DNA of 64,000 nucleotides from CAVQCJ01 sp963849365 (GCA_963849365.1 CAWKHA010000004.1:1426001-1490000), one strand, 5' to 3'. Shown: positions 26,835 to 42,379, numbered from the stretch's first letter. Program-made: numbers and translations. Notes: a model not told the origin generated them from the letters alone.

Positions 26835-27884
26835 GTGCGGGAGAACAGCGACGTGCGGCTCGCCGAGCTGACGACGCTGCGGCTGGGTGGCCCGGCGCGG
26901 ACGGTGCTGTGGCCCGACACCGAGTCCGAGCTGGTCGAGGCCGTGGTCGCCCTCGACCGAGCCGGCACTGCCGTGCTCGTGATGGGCGGCGGCTCGAACC
27001 TCGTCGTCAACGACGAAGGCTTCGACGGCACCGTCGTGGTCGTCGGGACCCGCGGCATCCGTAAGCGCTTCTCCGGCGACGGTGCGCTCGAGCTGACCGT
27101 CGCCGCGGGGGAGCCCTGGGACGAGCTGGTGGCGGGCACGGTCGAAGGCGGCTTCGGCGAGCTCGCCGCTCTGTCGGGCATCCCGGGCCTGACCGGGGCC
27201 ACTCCGATCCAGAACGTCGGCGCCTACGGACAGGAGGTGTCCGCCGTCATCCGTACCGTGCGCGCCCTCGACCGGCGCACCGGCGCGGTGACCGAGATCG
27301 CGGCGGCCGACTGCGGGTTCGGCTACCGGGACAGCCGGTTCAAGCGGGATCCCCGGTTCGTCGTCCTGGCGGTCACGGTGCGCCTGACCCCCGGCGACCA
27401 GCCCGTCCGGTACGCAGAGCTCGCCCGCAGCCTCGGCGTCGACGTGGGGGCCGGCGCCCCGCCGGCCGACGTCCGGTCGGCGGTGCTCGCGCTGCGCCGC
27501 GCCAAGGGCATGGTCGTCGAGCCCGGTGGCACGGACCCGGACACCCGCAGCGCCGGCTCGTTCTTCACCAACCCCGTGCTTCCGGTCGACTCGCCGGCCC
27601 TGCGCGCGCTGCCGGCGGACGCGCCGCGCTACCCGGCGCCCGCGGGGCAGGTGAAGGTCTCGGCCGCCTGGCTCATCGAGCAGGCCGGCTTCACCAAGGG
27701 GTACGGGCACGGCGACGCGCGCATCTCGACAAAGCACACGCTCGCGCTCACGAACCGGGGGGCCGCGTCGGCGGCCGGGCTGCTCGCGCTGGCCGCCGAG
27801 ATCGTCGCCGGGGTCCGGGACCGCTTCGGCATCACCCTGACCCCCGAGCCGGTCCTGGTCGGCTGCGCCCTCACGCCCGGCTGA
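26835..27884 (+). CDS. murB: UDP-N-acetylenolpyruvoylglucosamine reductase
   Basis: 349 residues. FAD-binding motif VMGGGSNLVVNDEGFDG, PIQNVGAYGQEVS, the proton-donor Ser in RSAGSFFTNPVL and the C-terminal SAAWLIEQAGFTKGYGHG. It reduces UDP-GlcNAc-enolpyruvate to UDP-MurNAc with NADPH in the cytoplasm, the second committed step of peptidoglycan precursor synthesis. GTG start; nine-base gap from the preceding gene. Confidence 0.93.
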   Translation: MRENSDVRLAELTTLRLGGPARTVLWPDTESELVEAVVALDRAGTAVLVMGGGSNLVVNDEGFDGTVVVVGTRGIRKRFSGDGALELTVAAGEPWDELVAGTVEGGFGELAALSGIPGLTGATPIQNVGAYGQEVSAVIRTVRALDRRTGAVTEIAAADCGFGYRDSRFKRDPRFVVLAVTVRLTPGDQPVRYAELARSLGVDVGAGAPPADVRSAVLALRRAKGMVVEPGGTDPDTRSAGSFFTNPVLPVDSPALRALPADAPRYPAPAGQVKVSAAWLIEQAGFTKGYGHGDARISTKHTLALTNRGAASAAGLLALAAEIVAGVRDRFGITLTPEPVLVGCALTPG

Positions 27885-27899
27885 CCGGGCTCAGCCCGG
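27885..27899. terminator. Bidirectional hairpin between convergent murB and adenosine deaminase genes
   Basis: CCGGGCT-c-AGCCCGG is a perfect dyad immediately after the murB stop and 13 bases from the convergent stop on the other strand. It is well placed to terminate both transcripts. Confidence 0.5.
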
Positions 27900-27912
27900 C
27901 CGCGCGGGGGGC

Positions 27913-28944
27913 TCATCCTCGCTCCGCCGGGGCTGTCAGCCATGCCTCGATGCCCGCCAGCAGCGCCGCCCGGACGGGTCCTGGGGCGGAGCTGGCGCGT
28001 ACGGCCATCGCGGCCAGCCCGGCCAGCGCGGTGTCGTCGAGGCCGAGCGCGTCCCGGGCGAGCACGTACTGGTCGGTGAGCCGGGAGCCGAACAGCAGCG
28101 GGTCGTCAGCGCCGAGCGCGACCGGGACGCCGCCGTCCAGCAGCGCCCGCAGCGGAACCGCCCGCGCCTCTGCGTACAGCCCCAGCGCCAGGTTCGACGA
28201 CGGGCACACTTCGCACGTCACCGAGCGGTCCGCCAGCAGGTCGACCACCCGCGGGTCCTCGGTGGCGCGGATCCCGTGCCCGACGCGACCGGCCCCCAGC
28301 ACCTCGACGCACGCCCGGACGCTGTGCGGTCCCGACAGCTCGCCCCCGTGCGGCACGGCCGGCAGGTCCGCCCGGCGGGCGATCCGGAAGGCCGCCTCGA
28401 ACTCCTCCGCCCGGCCCCGGCGCTCGTCGTTGGCCAGCCCGAACCCCACCACCCCGCGCCCGGCGTACTGCGCGGCCAGCCGGGCCAGCGTGCGCGCCTC
28501 CAACGGGTGCTTGGTCCGGTTGGCGCCGATCACGACCCCGATCCCCACCCCGCTGTGCGCCGCGGCGTCGGCGGCGGCGTCCAGCACGAGGTCGGTGAAC
28601 GCCGTCACGCCGCCGAACAGCCCCGCGTAGCCGCTCGGGTCGACCTGGATCTCCAGCCAGCCGGACCCGTCCGCCCGCTCGTCCGCGGCGACCTCGTGCA
28701 GCAGGCGGCGCACGTCGTCCTCCCGACGCAGCACCGACCGGGCCGCGTCGTAGAGCCGCTGGAAGCGGAACCAGCCGCGCTCGTCCGTCGCGCTCAGGTG
28801 CAGCGGATGGTCCGAGACGAGCGCGTCGGGCAGCCGTACGCCGTGCTCCGCGGCGAGCTCGAGCAGCGTCGCGCGCCGCATGGCCCCGGTGAAGTGCAGG
28901 TGCAGGTGGGTCTTGGGGAGCGCCCGCAGGTCGCGCCCGGTCAG
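27913..28944 (-). CDS. add: Adenosine deaminase-family protein (probable CTG start)
   Basis: 343 residues if begun at CTG. The metal-binding motif HLHLH (in LPKTHLHLHFTGAMRRATL) lies upstream of the first ATG in the frame, so the ATG start would delete two zinc ligands. Other active-site elements: VPHGGE, RVGHGIRA, CPSSNLALG and GADDPLLFG with the tandem Asp. The only plausible start is a CTG overlapping the upstream aminotransferase stop (CTGA), preceded by GAGGCG. Deaminates adenosine, or possibly adenine or an analogue. ADA family is certain; exact substrate and start are not. Confidence 0.8.
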   Translation of the reverse strand: MTGRDLRALPKTHLHLHFTGAMRRATLLELAAEHGVRLPDALVSDHPLHLSATDERGWFRFQRLYDAARSVLRREDDVRRLLHEVAADERADGSGWLEIQVDPSGYAGLFGGVTAFTDLVLDAAADAAAHSGVGIGVVIGANRTKHPLEARTLARLAAQYAGRGVVGFGLANDERRGRAEEFEAAFRIARRADLPAVPHGGELSGPHSVRACVEVLGAGRVGHGIRATEDPRVVDLLADRSVTCEVCPSSNLALGLYAEARAVPLRALLDGGVPVALGADDPLLFGSRLTDQYVLARDALGLDDTALAGLAAMAVRASSAPGPVRAALLAGIEAWLTAPAERG

Positions 28945-30200
28945 GCCCGCGCCTCGGCCAGCAGGCGCTGGATGCGGCCGACACCCTCGACGAGGTCCGC
29001 GTCACCCAGGGCGTACGACAGCCGGAAGTAGCCCGGCGCCCCGAACGCCTCGCCGGGAACGACGGCGACCTCGACCTCGTCCAGGATCAGCGCGGCCAGC
29101 TCGGCCGACGTCTGCGGGCGCTTCCCGCGCAGCTCGCGTCCGAGCGCCGCCTTCACCGAGGGGAAGCAGTAGAAGGCGCCGTCCGGCGTGGGGCAGGCGA
29201 AGCCTTCGACCTCGTTGAGCATCCGCACCATGGTCTGCCGGCGCACGTCGAACGCGGCCCGCATCACGGCAACGGCGGACAGGTCGCCGGACACGGCGGC
29301 CAGCGCGGCGATCTGGGACACGTTCGCCACGTTCGAGGTGGAGTGCGACTGGAGGTTCGCGGCCGCGGCGACGACGTCTGGCGGGCCGATCATCCAGCCG
29401 ACCCGCCAGCCCGTCATCGCGTAGGTCTTCGCCACCCCGTTCACGACGACGCAGCGGTCGGCCAGGTCGGGGACCAGGCTCGGCATCGACGCGAAGCGGG
29501 CCTGTCCGTAGACCAGGTGCTCGTAGATCTCGTCGGTGATCACCCAGAGCCCGCGCGCCGCGGCCCATCGACCGATGGCCTCGACCGCCTCGGGCGGGTA
29601 GACCGCTCCCGTGGGGTTGGACGGGGAGACGAACACCAGCAGCTTGGTGGCCGGGGTGACGGCGCGCTCCAGCTGCTCGACCGACGTCAGGTAGCCCGTC
29701 GTCTCGTCGGTGGGCACCTCGACCGGGACGCCGCCGGCCAGCCGGATCGACTCGGGGTACGTGGTCCAGTACGGAGTGGGCAGGAGCACTTCGTCGCCCG
29801 GGTCGAGCAGGGCGGCGAAGGCGTTGTAGAGCGCCTGCTTGCCGCCGTTGGTGATCAGTACCTGCGCCGGGTCGACGGCGTACCCGCTGTCCCGGAGGGT
29901 CTTGGCGGCGACGGCGGCCTTGAGCTCGGGCAGGCCGCCGGCGGGGGTGTAGCGGTGCCAGCGCGGGTCGCGGCAAGCGGCCGCCGCAGCCTCGACGATC
30001 GGGTCCGGGGTCGGGAAGTCCGGCTCGCCGGCGCCGAAGACGACCACGGGGCGGCCGGCCGCCTTCAGCGCCTTGGCCCTGGCGTCGACGGCCAGCGTCG
30101 CGGACTCGGCGATGCCGCCGACCCGCGCCGAGACGCGCCGGCGCTGCCCCGCCGCGTCGCTCACACTGGGACCGGGTACGGCTGCGGTGGGCGCTGTCAC
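28941..30200 (-). CDS. PLP-dependent class I/II aminotransferase (aspartate aminotransferase-like)
   Basis: 419 residues. Aspartate aminotransferase subgroup Ib features: FGAGEPDFPTPDPIVEAA, VFVSPSNPTGAVYPPE, ITDEIYEHLVYGQ and the PLP Lys in NGVAKTYAMTGWRVGW, with C-terminal FRLSYALGD (substrate-carboxylate Arg). Transfers amino groups between aspartate or similar and 2-oxoglutarate. GTG start with GAGGAT upstream; a second GTG about ten codons downstream is possible. Last codon region overlaps the start of the adenosine deaminase gene. Confidence 0.9.
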   Translation of the reverse strand: MTAPTAAVPGPSVSDAAGQRRRVSARVGGIAESATLAVDARAKALKAAGRPVVVFGAGEPDFPTPDPIVEAAAAACRDPRWHRYTPAGGLPELKAAVAAKTLRDSGYAVDPAQVLITNGGKQALYNAFAALLDPGDEVLLPTPYWTTYPESIRLAGGVPVEVPTDETTGYLTSVEQLERAVTPATKLLVFVSPSNPTGAVYPPEAVEAIGRWAAARGLWVITDEIYEHLVYGQARFASMPSLVPDLADRCVVVNGVAKTYAMTGWRVGWMIGPPDVVAAAANLQSHSTSNVANVSQIAALAAVSGDLSAVAVMRAAFDVRRQTMVRMLNEVEGFACPTPDGAFYCFPSVKAALGRELRGKRPQTSAELAALILDEVEVAVVPGEAFGAPGYFRLSYALGDADLVEGVGRIQRLLAEARA

Positions 30201-30261
30201 GGGCCCATCCTCGCATCGCTCGCGCGGGACCGGCCACGGGTTCCGGGGCTGCGACGGCGGT

Positions 30262-30290
30262 TCGACCGGTGGTCGGGCAGGCCGTACACT
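30262..30290 (+). promoter_or_regulatory. Promoter for tRNA-Trp-secE-nusG
   Basis: -35 TCGACC and -10 TACACT separated by exactly 17 bases, about 87 bases before the tRNA. Four of six matches in each hexamer to the vegetative sigma consensus. Confidence 0.55.
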
Positions 30291-30376
30291 CGACCCCCGG
30301 TGGCCTCGGCCCCCTTGCGTAAGCGTGCCCGGTGCCAGCACGGGTGGGCCCGGCTCGGGGTCGTCCGGCGCCGAGT

Positions 30377-30449
30377 AGGGCCGTAGCTCAATTGGTAGAG
30401 TCCCGGTCTCCAAAACCGGTGGTTGGGGGTTCGAGTCCCTCCGGCCCTG
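30377..30449 (+). tRNA. tRNA-Trp (CCA)
   Basis: Acceptor AGGGCCG with CGGCCCT, discriminator G. The anticodon loop CTCCAAA gives CCA; T loop TTCGAGT. Sits immediately upstream of secE as in most actinobacteria. Confidence 0.96.
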
Positions 30450-30543
30450 CGACGTGCTCGACGCTGCTGGACGCGCTGCGTGCGTCGTGCGGAAAGACCC
30501 CGACCCGGAGACGCCGGGCGGCCGACCGGGACAGGTGAGGCGA

Positions 30544-30816
30544 GTGAGCGACACACGCGGCTCGACCGCGACGCCCGAGCGCGGCCGCTCAGGTCCCGAC
30601 GGCCAGGGCGAGCGCCGGGGGCTGTTCGCCAGGCTGGGGCTCTTCTACCGCCAGGTGGTCGCCGAGCTCCGCAAGGTGATCTGGCCCACCCGGCGCGAGC
30701 TGACCACCTACACCATCGTGGTCCTGTTCTTCGTCGCCTTCCTCACCGCGTTCGTGGCCGTGCTCGACGCGGTCTTCGGCCGTGGCGTCCTGATCATCTT
30801 CGGGGGCTCCGGCTGA
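30544..30816 (+). CDS. secE: Preprotein translocase subunit SecE
   Basis: 90 residues with one C-terminal membrane helix. The amphipathic motif FYRQVVAELRKVIWPTRREL precedes the helix VVLFFVAFLTAFVAVLDAVF. SecE clamps the SecY channel. GTG start with GGTGAGG; the first 30 residues are a polar Gly/Arg-rich leader. Confidence 0.93.
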   Translation: MSDTRGSTATPERGRSGPDGQGERRGLFARLGLFYRQVVAELRKVIWPTRRELTTYTIVVLFFVAFLTAFVAVLDAVFGRGVLIIFGGSG

Positions 30817-30895
30817 CCCGCAGCGCCCCACCGACCCGTCCTGACCTCCCGACCCCCACCCGAGCCGCCCCGCAGACCCGAGGAAGTGCCCTCCC

Positions 30896-31711
30896 GTGAC
30901 CGAGCCCACCCGCACCGACGACGTCGCGCTCTCCGCCGTGCCCGGCGACGAGCCCGCCGACGCTGCAGCGAGCGAGCCGGTCGAGGTCGCCGTCGAGGAG
31001 CCCACCGCCGTCGAGGAGCCCACCGCCGTCGAGGAGCCCACCGCCGTCGAGGAGCCGGCCGAGCCGGTGGCCGGGGAGTCGGCCGCCGAGGAGTCGGCCG
31101 CCGAGGAGCCGGCCGCCGAGGAGCCGGCCGAGGTCGACCCCGTCGAGGCGTTCAAGGACACTCTGCGCGCGGCCCCGGGGGAGTGGTACGTCGTGCACTC
31201 CTACGCCGGCTACGAGAACCGCGTGAAGGCCAACGTGGAGAGCCGGACGACCTCGCTCAACATGGAGGACTTCATCTACCAGGTCGAGGTCCCGCAGGAA
31301 GAAGTCGTCGAGATCAAGAACGGCCAGCGCAAGCTGGTCCGGCGCAACAAGTTCCCCGGCTACGTCCTGGTCCGCATGGACCTCACCGACGAGTCGTGGG
31401 GTGCGGTGCGCAACACCCCGGGCGTGACGGGGTTCGTCGGGCACGCCCACCAGCCGACCCCCCTCACCGTCGACGAGGTCGTCAACATCCTCGGCCCGAC
31501 GGTCGAGAAGAAGGCCCACGAGAAGGCCGAGATCAAGGTCCTGGACTTCCAGGTCGGCGACTCGGTCACGGTCATCGACGGGCCGTTCACCAGCCTCCAG
31601 GCGACGATCCACGAGATCAACGCCGACACACAGCGGATCAAGGGACTGGTCGAGATCTTCGGCCGCGAGACCCCGGTCGAGCTGTCGTTCTCCCAGATCC
31701 AGAAGAACTAG
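30896..31711 (+). CDS. nusG: Transcription termination/antitermination protein NusG with acidic repeat N-terminus
   Basis: 271 residues, about 90 more than E. coli NusG. The NGN domain starts at GEWYVVHSYAGYENRVKANV and the KOW domain includes FQVGDSVTVIDGPFTSLQAT. Residues about 30-80 are an acidic low-complexity leader, repeating VEEPTA and then ESAAE/EPAAE units encoded by in-frame tandem repeats. Acidic N-terminal extensions on NusG occur in actinobacteria, but here the repeat origin is unusually plain at DNA level. GTG start preceded by GAGGAAG. Regulates RNA polymerase pausing and Rho coupling. Confidence 0.94.
   Translation: MTEPTRTDDVALSAVPGDEPADAAASEPVEVAVEEPTAVEEPTAVEEPTAVEEPAEPVAGESAAEESAAEEPAAEEPAEVDPVEAFKDTLRAAPGEWYVVHSYAGYENRVKANVESRTTSLNMEDFIYQVEVPQEEVVEIKNGQRKLVRRNKFPGYVLVRMDLTDESWGAVRNTPGVTGFVGHAHQPTPLTVDEVVNILGPTVEKKAHEKAEIKVLDFQVGDSVTVIDGPFTSLQATIHEINADTQRIKGLVEIFGRETPVELSFSQIQKN
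30992..31132 (+). repeat. Tandem in-frame repeats in nusG 5' region
   Basis: Three identical 18-base units GTCGAGGAGCCCACCGCC (30992-31045) plus a partial copy, followed by four 15-base units of the type GAGTCGGCCGCCGAG or GAGCCGGCCGCCGAG (31076-31132). Both unit lengths are multiples of three, so copy-number change would preserve the frame. Confidence 0.9.
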
Positions 31712-31753
31712 CGCCCGCTCTCCACCGATCACGAAGCAACCCGAGGAACGGTC

Positions 31754-32185
31754 ATGCCCCCCAAGAAGAAGCTCACGGCGATCATCAAGCTCCAGATCAA
31801 CGCCGGTGCCGCCACGCCCGCGCCGCCCGTCGGCCCGGCCCTGGGCCAGCACGGCGTCAACATCATGGAGTTCTGCAAGGCCTACAACGCCGCGACCGAG
31901 AACCAGCGCGGGCAGGTGATCCCGGTCGAGATCTCGGTGTACGAGGACCGTTCGTTCACCTTCGTCACCAAGACCCCGCCCGCGGCCCGGATGATCCTCG
32001 CCGCCGCCGGGGTCGAGAAGGGCTCCCCGGAGCCGCACAAGCAGAAGGTCGCCAAGATCACCCGGGCGCAGGTGCGCGAGATTGCCCAGACCAAGATGCC
32101 CGACCTCAACGCCAACGACCTGGACGCCGCCGAGCTGATCATCGCCGGCACCGCCCGCTCGATGGGGATCACCGTCACGGACTGA
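31754..32185 (+). CDS. rplK: 50S ribosomal protein L11
   Basis: 143 residues. Conserved PAPPVGPALGQHGVNIMEFC contains the prolines that contact thiopeptide antibiotics, with no resistance-type change visible. Forms the GTPase-associated stalk base with 23S rRNA. ATG start with CCGAGGAAC upstream, 42 bases after nusG. Confidence 0.97.
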   Translation: MPPKKKLTAIIKLQINAGAATPAPPVGPALGQHGVNIMEFCKAYNAATENQRGQVIPVEISVYEDRSFTFVTKTPPAARMILAAAGVEKGSPEPHKQKVAKITRAQVREIAQTKMPDLNANDLDAAELIIAGTARSMGITVTD

Positions 32186-32331
32186 CGTAACGTCGTCCCT
32201 GGACCAGTCCCGGGCACCGCCGTGTCAGGGTGGTGGCGTTCGACCGCTGTTGCAGGATCAGCACGCGTGGGAGGGCCAGCTTCGGCCCGCGGACCACGAC
32301 TCCCGAGCACGACCGACACGAGGAGCAGAGC

Positions 32332-33051
32332 ATGAAGCGCAGCAAGGCCTACGCGGCCGCCGCCGAGAAGATCGACCAGGACAGCCTCTACACCCCGCTG
32401 GCGGCCGTCCGGCTCGCCAAGGACACGAGCACGACCAAGTACGACGCGACCGTCGAGGTCGCCATGCGCCTTGGCGTCGACCCGCGCAAGGCCGACCAGA
32501 TGGTGCGCGGCACGGTCAACCTGCCGCACGGCACCGGCAAGACCGCCCGGGTGCTGGTCTTCGCCACCGGGGAGCGCGCCGAGGAGGCCAAGGCAGCCGG
32601 TGCCGACATCGTCGGGTCGGACGAGCTCATCGCCGAGGTCGAGGGCGGCCGGCTGGACTTCGACGCGGTCGTCTCGACGCCGGACCTCATGGGCAAGGTC
32701 GGCCGGCTGGGCCGCGTGCTGGGCCCGCGCGGCCTGATGCCCAACCCGAAGACCGGGACCGTCACCGCGGACGTCGCCAAGGCCGTCTCGGACATCAAGG
32801 GTGGCAAGATCGAGTTCCGGGTGGACCGGCACGCGAACCTGCACTTCGTGATCGGCAAGGCCTCGTTCGGCGAGGGTCAGCTCGTCGAGAACTACGCGGC
32901 CGCGCTCGACGAGGTCCTGCGGCTCAAGCCGTCCGCGTCGAAGGGCCGCTACGTCAAGAAGGTGGTCGTGAGCACCACCATGGGCCCTGGCGTCCCGGTC
33001 GACCCGAACCGCACCCGCAACCTGCTCACCGAGGACGCCGAGCAGGCCTGA
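32332..33051 (+). CDS. rplA: 50S ribosomal protein L1
   Basis: 239 residues; includes the L1 signature GRLGRVLGPRGLMPNPKTGT and the start KRSKAYAAAAEKID. Binds 23S rRNA at the E-site stalk and usually represses its own mRNA. ATG behind CGAGGAG. The 146-base gap from rplK shows no clear structure beyond GC-rich dyads. Confidence 0.97.
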   Translation: MKRSKAYAAAAEKIDQDSLYTPLAAVRLAKDTSTTKYDATVEVAMRLGVDPRKADQMVRGTVNLPHGTGKTARVLVFATGERAEEAKAAGADIVGSDELIAEVEGGRLDFDAVVSTPDLMGKVGRLGRVLGPRGLMPNPKTGTVTADVAKAVSDIKGGKIEFRVDRHANLHFVIGKASFGEGQLVENYAAALDEVLRLKPSASKGRYVKKVVVSTTMGPGVPVDPNRTRNLLTEDAEQA

Positions 33052-33074
33052 CCGGACCGGCGGCGCCGGTGGAT

Positions 33075-33104
33075 TTGGTGCGCGCCGCGCCGGACCCGTA
33101 CGCT
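33075..33104 (+). promoter_or_regulatory. Promoter for rplJ-rplL
   Basis: TTGGTG, 18-base spacer, then TACGCT. The predicted start point lies just before the L10 leader motif, which supports the assignment. Confidence 0.45.
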
Positions 33105-33110
33105 CACCCG

Positions 33111-33299
33111 AGCCACAGACCGTCGGTCGCCACCCTCCGGGGTGGTCGAAGGTCCCGCTGACGCGGGCGGCCCACGCAGGCGAGCGAGTCGCAGCACCCT
33201 CCGGGGTGCCACGCCCCGTGCGCCCTGCGCCGGGGCGTCTGTCGTTCCGGGGCCCCGACCCCCACTGGGGGGCCGCCGGCGCCGATCGGAAGGACACCC
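33111..33299 (+). ncRNA. Ribosomal protein L10 leader (autoregulatory 5' UTR)
   Basis: The sequence AGACCGTCGGTCGCC close to the predicted transcript start resembles the conserved kink-turn part of the L10(L12)4-binding leader known before rplJ in many bacteria. Downstream it contains two identical 14-base hairpins CACCCTCCGGGGTG (33131-33144 and 33195-33208) and a further GC-rich stem. The leader would let excess L10-L12 complex repress rplJ-rplL. Assigned by position and partial motif match, not by covariance search. Confidence 0.65.
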
Positions 33300-34064
33300 A
33301 TGGCGAGGCCGGACAAGACGGCTGCCGTCGCCGAGCTGACGGAGGGTTTCCGCAGCTCGTCCGCGGTCGTGCTGACCGAGTACCGCGGGCTCACCGTCGC
33401 CCAGCTCAAGGAGCTGCGGCGCACTCTCGGCGAGAACGTCACCTACGCCGTCGTGAAGAACACGCTGACCAAGATCGCCGCTCGCGAGGCTTCGGTCCCG
33501 GGCCTGGACGACCTGCTCGCCGGTCCCTCGGCGATCGCGTTCGTCAGCGGCGACCCGGTCGAGGCCGCCAAGGGTCTGCGTGACTTCGCCAGGGCGAACC
33601 CCATGCTCGTGATCAAGGGCGGGGTCATGGACGGCAGGTCCCTGACCCCCGACGAGATCAGGAAGCTCGCCGACCTCGAGTCGCGCGAGGTCCTCCTCGC
33701 CAAGCTGGCCGGCGCGATGAAGGCGTCGTTGTCCGGCGCCGTGTCGCTGTTCGCCGCGCCGCTGGCCCAGACCGCCCGGCTGGTCGAGGCGCTGCGCCAG
33801 AAGGCCGAGCAGGACCCCTCGGTCCTGCGCGGGGGCGCGGGCACACCGGCGGCGACCGCCGCGGCGGAGACATCCGCGGTGCAGGTCGAGGCACCGCAGG
33901 AGCGGGGCGAAGCGGCCGCCGAGCAGATCGAGGCTGCAGCAGAGCAGATCGAGGCTGCTGCCGAGCAGGAGGAGCCACCGTCCGCGGACGTCACGTCCGT
34001 GGAGAGCACGTCCGAGGAGAGCACGTCCGAGGAGAGCACGTCCGAGGAGAACACCGAGGGCTGA
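33300..34064 (+). CDS. rplJ: 50S ribosomal protein L10 with long acidic repeat tail
   Basis: 254 residues; the usual length is about 170-180. The conserved core runs to about residue 175 (ending VEALRQKAEQ) with VVLTEYRGLTVAQLKELRR and VVKNTLTKIA. The remaining about 80 residues are an acidic Ala/Glu/Ser/Thr tail with AAAEQIE repeats and three ESTSE repeats, both encoded by DNA tandem repeats. The C-terminal helix of the core binds L7/L12 dimers; the tail lies beyond it and has no known role. ATG with GGAAGGAC upstream. Confidence 0.95.
   Translation: MARPDKTAAVAELTEGFRSSSAVVLTEYRGLTVAQLKELRRTLGENVTYAVVKNTLTKIAAREASVPGLDDLLAGPSAIAFVSGDPVEAAKGLRDFARANPMLVIKGGVMDGRSLTPDEIRKLADLESREVLLAKLAGAMKASLSGAVSLFAAPLAQTARLVEALRQKAEQDPSVLRGGAGTPAATAAAETSAVQVEAPQERGEAAAEQIEAAAEQIEAAAEQEEPPSADVTSVESTSEESTSEESTSEENTEG
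33912..34046 (+). repeat. Tandem in-frame repeats at the 3' end of rplJ
   Basis: Two 21-base units encoding AAAEQIE plus a partial third (33912-33968), then three perfect 15-base units GAGAGCACGTCCGAG (34002-34046). All units preserve the reading frame. Confidence 0.9.
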
Positions 34065-34143
34065 GCGCCCACGGCTGACCGCAACCACCCAAGCCAGCCC
34101 CGGGTCACCTGCCCAGGGCTTTCCGTACGGAAGGACCGCCGAC

Positions 34144-34536
34144 ATGGCGAAGCTCAGCACCGACGAACTCCTTGACGCGTTCAAGGAGATGACCCTGATC
34201 GAGCTCTCCGAGTTCGTGAAGCAGTTCGAGGACGTCTTCGGCGTCACCGCGGCCGCTCCGGTCGCCGTCGCCGCGGCCCCGGCCGCCGGTGGGGGCGCCG
34301 CCGCCACCGCCGAGGTCGAGGAGCAGGACGAGTTCGACGTCGTCCTCGAGGCGGCCGGCGACAAGAAGATCCAGGTCATCAAGGAGGTCCGGGCGCTCAC
34401 CAGTCTCGGGCTGAAGGAGGCCAAGGACCTCGTCGACGGCACCCCCGCGACTGTCCTGGAAAAGGCCAACAAGGAGACCGCGGACAAGGCCAAGGCCGCT
34501 CTCGAGGGCGCCGGCGCCAAGGTCACCGTCAAGTAG
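34144..34536 (+). CDS. rplL: 50S ribosomal protein L7/L12
   Basis: 130 residues. N-terminal dimerisation domain (LSTDELLDAFKEMTLIELSE), Ala/Gly hinge, C-terminal factor-binding domain with IKEVRALTSLGLKEAKDLVD. Multi-copy stalk protein recruiting translational GTPases. ATG with GGAAGGA upstream. Confidence 0.97.
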   Translation: MAKLSTDELLDAFKEMTLIELSEFVKQFEDVFGVTAAAPVAVAAAPAAGGGAAATAEVEEQDEFDVVLEAAGDKKIQVIKEVRALTSLGLKEAKDLVDGTPATVLEKANKETADKAKAALEGAGAKVTVK

Positions 34537-34583
34537 CACCGCGGCCTGCGCGCCGGTCCGCTGGGCCGGTTCCGTACCGCCGT

Positions 34584-34619
34584 CCAGAGGCGGTCACCCC
34601 CGTCGGTGACCGCCTCTGG
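34584..34619 (+). terminator. Perfect 15-bp hairpin between rplL and rpoB
   Basis: CCAGAGGCGGTCACC and GGTGACCGCCTCTGG pair without mismatch around a six-base loop, 47 bases after rplL. No U tract. It may terminate or attenuate transcription from rplJL into rpoBC. The rest of the 415-base rplL-rpoB interval shows no reading frame, only the promoter listed next. Confidence 0.65.
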
Positions 34620-34815
34620 CACGTCCGGGCCGGGTCGCGGGCCCGTAACGGTTGTCCACAGGACGCGGCCGATCGGGTCGAGTTCCTTGACTGCGGCCCC
34701 CCTGAGCGGTCATCCTCACCGACAGCGCAGTGACCCGAGGGCTCCGAAGGCCCCGAGGGCGCGGCGCGGGCTCGAACGACAGACCGGGAGCGTGTCCGTG
34801 CGCGGGACCCGCCAC

Positions 34816-34844
34816 TCGACAGCGGCGTGCCGAGTAGGTATGCT
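34816..34844 (+). promoter_or_regulatory. Promoter for rpoBC
   Basis: -35 TCGACA (five of six matches to TTGACA), 17-base spacer, -10 TATGCT (four of six matches). The start codon of rpoB is about 108 bases downstream. The position after the hairpin suggests rpoBC can be transcribed independently of rplJL. Confidence 0.6.
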
Positions 34845-34951
34845 GCCCCTTTGCGCTGCCTATTGACGACCCGTGGCTTCCGTTCAGGTTGCTCCGGGGC
34901 GTCTCGCATGCGCGCACCGTGCCCGCGAGCCTTCGGAAGGAAGCCGCTAAC

Positions 34952-38428
<3,477 letters not shown>

Positions 38429-38506
38429 GGGCGCCGGCCGGTCCGGAACAGGCCTGGCGCACCCCACGTCCAGCGATGACGACACGACCGAAAGACAGGT
38501 AACCAA

Positions 38507-42379
<3,873 letters not shown>

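Noticed and set aside
30896..31132. Repeat tract in nusG as a CRISPR or mobile element
   Set aside because: Units are contiguous, without spacers, and in frame with the protein.
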